In this document: piece after piece, positions 59,189 to 64,000 of the stretch
How positions within the stretch are numbered: position 1 is the first letter of the stretch
Layout: every line of letters begins with the position of its first letter
Assembly (NCBI GenBank): GCA_965178295.1
Contig: CBCXTT010000005.1
Coordinates: forward strand, 1-64,000
DNA length: 64,000 bases
DNA from: CBCXTT01 sp965178295
GTDB taxonomy: Bacteria; Pseudomonadota; Alphaproteobacteria; UBA7879
Reading direction: 5' to 3'
Notes under the pieces: model-generated
The model's database searches: none
Seen by the model: only the letters and a program-made list of their open reading frames with translations
What the model was told of the DNA's origin: nothing
Made by a program: the position numbers and the translations under genes

Positions 59189-60061
59189 ATGAATACACAT
59201 ATTTGTATACTTGATACGACAACATGGACTCCTCACGTGCTCGGGGAAGGCTGTACTCGTGCTTTGGAGGCAGGAAAAGTTATTTATTCTCCAAATCTAT
59301 CTTTCGTTTTAGATCCAGAAGAACAGATGTTTCAGCGCTCAGATATTTTAGATGGAAAGAGTAAAAATGTGAGTTTTAATCCAGAGAATGATGTTCTTCA
59401 AGGAACATGCTTGACAGGAAAGGCGCTGCAGATTGTGCGCAATATGATGCGTCGGTTTAGGCAAGATGCTACTCAGCTTGTGTCACATCTTTTTCCTCAC
59501 TACAAGGGGAATTTTTTGATTAAGCGCACCAGTTACCGTCCGGCTAAAGTAGCAGGCCGAAAAACATCGTGGCGTCAAGATGATACACGTTTGCATGTCG
59601 ATGCCTTCCCATCTACACCTAATCAAGGGCGCCGGCTTTTGCGTGTTTTTAGCAATGTGCATCCAACTGCCCCCAGGACATGGCGGTTGGGCGAGCCTTT
59701 TCAGGATATGGCGCAGAAAATGCTGCAAACGGCTCGCGCACCACTACCGTTTAGTCATCAGATGTTAGATATGCTGAGCATTACCAAAACAAAACGCACA
59801 ACCTATGACCATTATATGTTGCATTTTCATGATCAGATGAAGCGAGATTTGTCGTACCAAAAAGAGACGCCTCAGATTTGTTTTGATTTTTTGGCTGGGA
59901 CGACATGGGTTGTGTTTACGGATCAGGTATCGCATGCGGTGCTGTCTGGGCAATTTGTGTTAGAGCAAACTTTTGAGCTGGAGCCGACGCATTTGTTAAA
60001 CAACAAGACTTCTCCACAGTATATTTTGCAGCATCTTTTATCACATACAAACATTTCTTAA
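59189..60061 (+). CDS. kdoO: Kdo hydroxylase (Fe(II)/2-oxoglutarate dioxygenase)
   Basis: A 290-residue protein of the Kdo hydroxylase family, which converts the outer Kdo of lipid A-core to Ko (D-glycero-D-talo-oct-2-ulosonic acid). The family core is plain: GNFLIKRTSYRPAKV, then SWRQDDTRLHVDAFPSTPNQGRRLLRVFSNVHP, which holds the HxD iron-binding pair, RTWRLGEPFQDMA, and near the end TWVVFTDQVSHAVLSGQFVLEQTFEL with the second iron His and the 2-oxoglutarate Arg region missing or changed to GQF. The ATG at 59189 fits the family length; a GTG eight codons earlier opens the frame. It stands alone, with no Kdo synthesis gene beside it. The ribosome site is weak. Confidence 0.82.
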   Translation: MNTHICILDTTTWTPHVLGEGCTRALEAGKVIYSPNLSFVLDPEEQMFQRSDILDGKSKNVSFNPENDVLQGTCLTGKALQIVRNMMRRFRQDATQLVSHLFPHYKGNFLIKRTSYRPAKVAGRKTSWRQDDTRLHVDAFPSTPNQGRRLLRVFSNVHPTAPRTWRLGEPFQDMAQKMLQTARAPLPFSHQMLDMLSITKTKRTTYDHYMLHFHDQMKRDLSYQKETPQICFDFLAGTTWVVFTDQVSHAVLSGQFVLEQTFELEPTHLLNNKTSPQYILQHLLSHTNIS

Positions 60062-60180
60062 TCTCTGAATCTTAGTACTAAATTCTTGACAGACGCTTCC
60101 TTTTAGGCGACTTTCGTGATTGCGATAAAATAATGCCCCGTTTAGGGCAATGGCTGCGCATTGAGCGGTGCTATGTAAAA

Positions 60181-60360
60181 TAGCGTTATGCGTTGTCATT
60201 TAGGGAATATGGTGCAAAACCATAGCTGCCCCCGCAACTGTAAGCAGTATGTTTTTCTGTCGCATGCACTTGAGGATTTTCTTAAGACATGCCCCCACTG
60301 GATACCTGGGAAGGGAAGAAAAAAGTTTAACGCTGTGAGCCAGGAGACCTGCGTTTTCGC
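60181..60360 (+). ncRNA. Cobalamin riboswitch
   Basis: The conserved core is clear: GGGAATATGGTGCAAAACC (60203-60221), the CTGCCCCCGCAACTGTAA block (60226-60243), and the B12 box GAGCCAGGAGACCTGC (60337-60352). It lies in the leader of the B12 uptake genes, 40 bases before btuB. Downstream, CCTC (60373-60376) could pair with GAGG (60386-60389) in the btuB ribosome site, which suggests translational control: with cobalamin bound, btuB translation is off. Confidence 0.95.
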
Positions 60361-60397
60361 CATTGGATAGCGCCTCATCGAGTCGGAGGGACACGAT

Positions 60398-62143
60398 ATG
60401 CATAGATATATGCTCTTATTTTTTTACCCCTTAACTGTGTTGGCGAATTCGCCCGAAATTGTAGTGAGGCCGCGTCTGCAATATAATGTGCTGTCTTTAA
60501 ATCGAGAAATGACTACTATTTCCACGCCAGCAGCATTAGATAATCTACCTACGACGTATGTGTCTAATACAAGCCCAGGCCAGGAAACAGCGCCAATGAT
60601 TCAAGGGTTGCCCGCAACGCAAACAACTGTTGTATTGGATGACATAACCTTGAATACCCCATTGAGCGGCACTGCTGATCTGTCACCTATGTTAAGCGGC
60701 AGTACTAAAGGACAGCTTTTTCCTCTCGGTGCCTTAGATGTTCCTGGGGCTTCTACGGGAAGTGTACTGACGTTATCATCCATGCAACTTCAGGAAGGTC
60801 AAACGTTATCCTGGCATGTGGAGGGAGGTGCACCGACACAGTTGTATCATTCTTTCCAATTGGGGGAAAAAAATCCAACATCTAGTTACCTGATGATGAT
60901 GGAAAATTTTATGGCAAATGGCTTTCCACGGAGGGGGAAAGCGCCCAAGTTTGGGGCAAACAATCCCTGCACTAAAAATTCTTTTTCTTTAACGGGCCAT
61001 ACAATTTTGGGAAAGAAATGGGTGCTAGATGGTCGTGTGCGTCATGTTATCTCTCAGTTAAGCACACAGCTTGATGCCAATATATCTGATGCACCACAAG
61101 ATGAAGTGACAGGCATACTGGATATAGGGCGGTTCAAACTATCTCAGATCAACTCAACATACCAACAGTCTTTTGTTTTAGGTGGGTTTATACAAGATGC
61201 AAAATATGCGCACATTAATCTAGTGCCTACAATTCATCGATATGATCGACTTGAATCTCACTACAATTTGTTTACATCGTTGTGGGCAAATACCGAAACA
61301 AACATTGCGTTAAGAGTGAGCAGAGAAACACTAGCTAGGAAGAAAAATTATAAATATAATGCACATATATTACATATGGCAAAGGTGCATCAAGATTTTC
61401 AGATTAAGGGTTGTTTGGATGTTATTCATCAAAATCGTTTTAGTTTACGTATACGGAGTGGTATGGAAGTCACATATAACATGGGACCAGATATGAGCTT
61501 TATGATTGCATATAAAAACGGTGTTCGATACCCTACTCTTTACGATCTTTTTGGGATGGGAAATCTACGTGGCAACAAAAAACTTCAACCTGAGACGAGC
61601 CATACCGTTCGCGCTGTCTTAGCATACACAACATCGTCTGTTTTATTCAATATTTCTCCATTTGCGACGGAAATTCAGAACATGATTGTGGGTGTGCAAA
61701 CGCGTAAAAACCAGTATCAGCGCCAAAACCATCACATGTCTGTTTGGGGTAGTACTGTAATGGCTGAGTGGCGCATGTCCCAAGGCTCTATAAGGGCAGA
61801 ATACTCTCTTGCTGCCGTGCGACCGGCAATAGGGCAACCAAAAATATATCCAAAGCATAAAGCAACGCTTATAGGAATCTGGGTGCCCAATGCTCATATT
61901 TCATGGAGGAATGCTCTTGTATGGGTAGGGAGCCGACAAGGTAAGAAATTTGAAGGGGACCGAGAAAAAGTTCTGACACTGACGCCATATACACTTCTGT
62001 CGAGTCATGTGCAGTATAGCGTGGATTCGCAGATATCTTGGTATATGCGATTAGATAATCTCCTAAATACACAGTATGAAAATATTCCAGATTGGGCAAC
62101 GCGTGGAAGGAGTGTTTATGTTGGTTTTCGCATGCGTTTTTAG
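60398..62143 (+). CDS. btuB: TonB-dependent cobalamin receptor BtuB
   Basis: A 581-residue outer-membrane receptor. A signal peptide (MHRYMLLFFYPLTVLA) is followed by a TonB-box-like EIVVRP, a plug domain (about 35-140: LDNLPTTYVSNTSPGQETAPMIQGLPATQTTVVLDDITLNTP), and a 22-strand-type barrel ending in the aromatic YVGFRMRF, with a typical TonB receptor end NLLNTQYENIPDWATRGRSVYVGF. The riboswitch upstream and the BtuF/BtuC/BtuD genes downstream identify B12 or a corrinoid as substrate. GGAGGG lies eight bases before the ATG. It overlaps btuF by 26 bases. It is somewhat short in the plug, but complete. Confidence 0.9.
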   Translation: MHRYMLLFFYPLTVLANSPEIVVRPRLQYNVLSLNREMTTISTPAALDNLPTTYVSNTSPGQETAPMIQGLPATQTTVVLDDITLNTPLSGTADLSPMLSGSTKGQLFPLGALDVPGASTGSVLTLSSMQLQEGQTLSWHVEGGAPTQLYHSFQLGEKNPTSSYLMMMENFMANGFPRRGKAPKFGANNPCTKNSFSLTGHTILGKKWVLDGRVRHVISQLSTQLDANISDAPQDEVTGILDIGRFKLSQINSTYQQSFVLGGFIQDAKYAHINLVPTIHRYDRLESHYNLFTSLWANTETNIALRVSRETLARKKNYKYNAHILHMAKVHQDFQIKGCLDVIHQNRFSLRIRSGMEVTYNMGPDMSFMIAYKNGVRYPTLYDLFGMGNLRGNKKLQPETSHTVRAVLAYTTSSVLFNISPFATEIQNMIVGVQTRKNQYQRQNHHMSVWGSTVMAEWRMSQGSIRAEYSLAAVRPAIGQPKIYPKHKATLIGIWVPNAHISWRNALVWVGSRQGKKFEGDREKVLTLTPYTLLSSHVQYSVDSQISWYMRLDNLLNTQYENIPDWATRGRSVYVGFRMRF

Positions 62144-62879
62144 TTTTGTAATAGCACTGCCTTCATTTGGAGGAGTCACATCCCTCGATTTATGTGCAGA
62201 CCAGTGGATTCTATGGCTATTTTCCCAGGAAGATATTACGGCTGTATCATCGCTCGCACAAGACCCGATTATATCATTTGAATATATAAAGGCTGACTCT
62301 GTCGTGCCGCATAATAATTCTATCGAGGATTTTTTAGCGCATCCGGAAGATACGTACATCGCCACATACTGTACTCAAAAGAAACGTCAGTTCTTTGACA
62401 AATCCGGTCTTCACATTCTTGTATTACCACAGGTGCAATCTATGGATGATTTTGAAGCTGTTTTCCTGGCTTTTGAAAATACTTTTCCTGACAATAGTCA
62501 GCTGCACTGTAAAATACATAATGCACGCTCTGCTCTTAACAAGATGAAACAAGAAGGCCACATGACTAGCACAGCCCTGGTATTTGATGTAGGTGGGCAC
62601 AGTTGTGGCACGCATACAAACTGGTCTGTTATCTTGGATGCGGCACACATAAAAAATATGAACTCTGATGCAGGGTGTCGTTACCTCACAATGGAGAAAG
62701 CGATTTCATATGAGGCGGATATAGTGTTGTGCACAAGACAGCACCCTGTGTTACCAACATGCACAGATGACAGATTTTCACGCTATAAGGTATGCATTCT
62801 ACCGGAGAAACTTGTTCTTTGTCTAACCCCGACTAGTCTCATCGAAGCTGTGCAAGAGGTTAATAAATGTCGCGCATAG
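62118..62879 (+). CDS. btuF: Cobalamin-type periplasmic substrate-binding protein
   Basis: A 253-residue periplasmic binding protein of the helical-backbone (BtuF/FecB-like) type. A signal peptide (MLVFACVFSFVIALPSFG) precedes VTSLDLCADQWILWLFSQEDITAVSSLAQD, the family opening (SLxLCADQ). Later: IATYCTQKKRQFFDKSGLHILVLPQ, and the C-terminal domain LVFDVGGHSCGTHTNWSVILDAA. The ATG at 62118 with AAGGAG upstream is preferred; the frame extends 14 codons back. It is rather short and Cys-rich for the family. It overlaps both neighbours (26 bases with btuB, 13 with btuC), so the operon is tight. Confidence 0.85.
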   Translation: MLVFACVFSFVIALPSFGGVTSLDLCADQWILWLFSQEDITAVSSLAQDPIISFEYIKADSVVPHNNSIEDFLAHPEDTYIATYCTQKKRQFFDKSGLHILVLPQVQSMDDFEAVFLAFENTFPDNSQLHCKIHNARSALNKMKQEGHMTSTALVFDVGGHSCGTHTNWSVILDAAHIKNMNSDAGCRYLTMEKAISYEADIVLCTRQHPVLPTCTDDRFSRYKVCILPEKLVLCLTPTSLIEAVQEVNKCRA

Positions 62880-63796
62880 ATTATGTACTGGGAGGCGGAA
62901 TGTTTGTTTTATTTGTTATTTCTCTTTCTTTTGGACCCACAAGTGTGACCCATCTTTTGACGACAGATATTGGCTGGTTTATTTTAACAGACATACGTGT
63001 TCCGCGTGCTTTTCTGGCCATGGGCAGTGGATGTGTTCTTGCGTTGGCGGGAGGGTGTTTGCAAGTGTATTTCAACAACCCATTGGCTGATGCAGGAGTA
63101 TTAGGTATTTCGAGCATGTCAGCATTTGGTGCGGTGATAAGCATTTATTGTGGTGCACCTATGCTGGTACCCGTTCTTTCTATTGTATTAGGTGGTGTTG
63201 CAGGTGCCTTTCTTTTGTGTTGCGTGCGTCAGGGATATGGGACTCGTTCTATTTTGCTTATGGGCATTTCTTTAAGCAGTTTCTCTGGTGCTCTTATTTG
63301 TCTTTTTTTAAACTTAACAAAAAATCCTTATGCGCTGCTGGAAAGCATCTATTGGCTTTTTGGAAGTTTTGAGAATCGCACGCTTTCAGATGTTTGGCTT
63401 GTTGCACCATTTTGGGTGATAGGGAGCACTATTCTTTTCCATAATGCAGGGCACTTAAATAACAGTGCGCTTGGAGATGATTTGGCAATGAGTCGCGGAA
63501 CATCCATGAATCGTCTCGCGTGTTATCTAATTTTAGGCATAACACTTTGTGTTGGACCAATGGTGGCGGTGACGGGTGTTGTTGGCTTCATTGGTCTGAT
63601 CGCACCTCATATTGCACGGTTCTTTTCAGGCAGTTTGCCAACAAAAAACTTACGTACCATAACATTCATTGGCGGAGCACTGAGTCTCTCTGCTGATATC
63701 ATTGTGCGGATTTTGCCCGGCGATATTAATGTTGGTGTTGTAACAGCACTTATTGGTACGCCCATATTTGTCTATTTACTTACTCGGGAGATGTAG
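62867..63796 (+). CDS. btuC: Cobalamin ABC transporter permease (FecCD family)
   Basis: A 309-residue inner-membrane permease with about nine to ten hydrophobic segments. FecCD/BtuC markers: DIRVPRAFLAMGSGCVLALAGGCLQVYFNNPLADAGVLGISSMSAFGAV, LLMGISLSSFSGALI, a YWLFGSFENRT segment, VAVTGVVGFIGLIAPHIARF, and a late GGALSLSADIIVRIL. Two copies transport the corrinoid through the membrane with BtuD ATPase. It overlaps btuF by 13 bases; btuD follows after one base. Confidence 0.94.
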   Translation: MSRIDYVLGGGMFVLFVISLSFGPTSVTHLLTTDIGWFILTDIRVPRAFLAMGSGCVLALAGGCLQVYFNNPLADAGVLGISSMSAFGAVISIYCGAPMLVPVLSIVLGGVAGAFLLCCVRQGYGTRSILLMGISLSSFSGALICLFLNLTKNPYALLESIYWLFGSFENRTLSDVWLVAPFWVIGSTILFHNAGHLNNSALGDDLAMSRGTSMNRLACYLILGITLCVGPMVAVTGVVGFIGLIAPHIARFFSGSLPTKNLRTITFIGGALSLSADIIVRILPGDINVGVVTALIGTPIFVYLLTREM

Positions 63797-63797
63797 C

Positions 63798-64000
63798 ATG
63801 ATTTCCTTTAATGATGTTTCTGTCGTGATTAATAAGAAAGAATGTTTAAAGAATGTATCCGGATGTTTTCCAAAAAATAAAATTACCACAATTTTAGGCC
63901 CCAATGGTGCAGGCAAGACAACTTTGTTGCGTGTGTTAGCAGGTTTGCTATCCTCTGTTAAAGGTCATATCCATTTAGCAGAGCTGGACACGCGTCTGTG
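63798..64000 (+). CDS. btuD: Cobalamin ABC transporter ATP-binding protein (partial)
   Basis: The first 67 codons of an ABC ATPase, running off the right window edge. MISFNDVSVVINKKECLKNVSG is followed by the Walker A motif GPNGAGKT and LLRVLAGLLSSVKGHIHLAEL. By position after btuC it is the BtuD-like ATPase of the B12 importer. Confidence 0.9.
   Translation, partial: MISFNDVSVVINKKECLKNVSGCFPKNKITTILGPNGAGKTTLLRVLAGLLSSVKGHIHLAELDTRL

Noticed and set aside
1..64000. CRISPR arrays, insertion sequences, prophage, rRNA, tmRNA, RNase P or SRP RNA
   Set aside because: I looked for repeats, transposase or integrase motifs and RNA core sequences while reading and saw none; a covariance-model search would be needed to be certain.

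Overview
The window looks like a chromosomal piece of an alphaproteobacterium with a host-associated, eroding genome. Evidence for the group: the local orders purC-bolA-grxD, pal-cpoB-tilS-ftsH-glmM, Tim44-like-mltA-smr, ssb-gyrA and yfgM-bamB-der; a DksA with one zinc cysteine; RNase E with a split S1 domain; and ThyX in place of ThyA. Base composition looks only moderately AT-rich, by eye. A Holosporales-like intracellular lineage is my best guess, but no taxonomic marker here proves it.

Layout. 1-3641 (minus strand): start of lysS, grxD, bolA, purC, then phrB. A tRNA-Gln(TTG) lies at 3959-4033. About 4.1-5.1 kb holds what looks like a decayed glmS, followed by empty DNA to 6.4 kb. 6.4-10.8 kb: CPA2 antiporter, rnhB, thyX, a DnaJ-class co-chaperone and dksA. 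10.7-17.3 kb: a DUF6314-like gene, then pal, cpoB, tilS, ftsH, glmM. 17.3-21.9 kb is mostly empty apart from an EamA transporter. 21.9-24.8 kb: GT25 glycosyltransferase and an OmpR/EnvZ-type pair. 24.8-28.2 kb (minus): a secreted protein gene with three frameshifts and maeB with one. 28.3-32.3 kb: Tim44-like, mltA, smr and a secreted OTU-type cysteine protease candidate. 32.6-35.8 kb (minus): gyrA and ssb. 35.8-39.6 kb is mostly non-coding, with one small secreted protein and remnants of polysaccharide genes. 39.6-44.3 kb (minus): prfB with its programmed frameshift, PBP1a and an AmiC-type amidase. 44.5-50.6 kb: rne, cysS, a methyltransferase-like gene, tRNA-Thr(TGT), trxB. 51.4-56.9 kb: a membrane protein, yfgM, bamB, der, and a LysE exporter on minus. 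57-59.2 kb is decayed. 59.2-64 kb: a Kdo hydroxylase, then a cobalamin riboswitch leading into btuB-btuF-btuC-btuD, cut by the window end.

How it fits together. Many intact genes serve the envelope: peptidoglycan precursor (glmM), synthesis and remodelling (PBP1a, AmiC, MltA), outer-membrane integrity (Pal, CpoB, BamB) and LPS decoration (KdoO, GT25). Information-processing genes make up most of the rest. The B12 operon shows the cell imports rather than only makes cobalamin. The OTU-fold protein is the strongest candidate for a host-directed factor; its gene lies 33 bases behind smr and may share the mltA promoter.

Decay. Several kilobases carry no gene, several genes survive only as fragments in shifting frames, and several frameshifts are single extra T bases in short T runs. 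I recognised no insertion sequence, integrase, prophage or CRISPR array. All calls are from reading the sequence; no database search was run.
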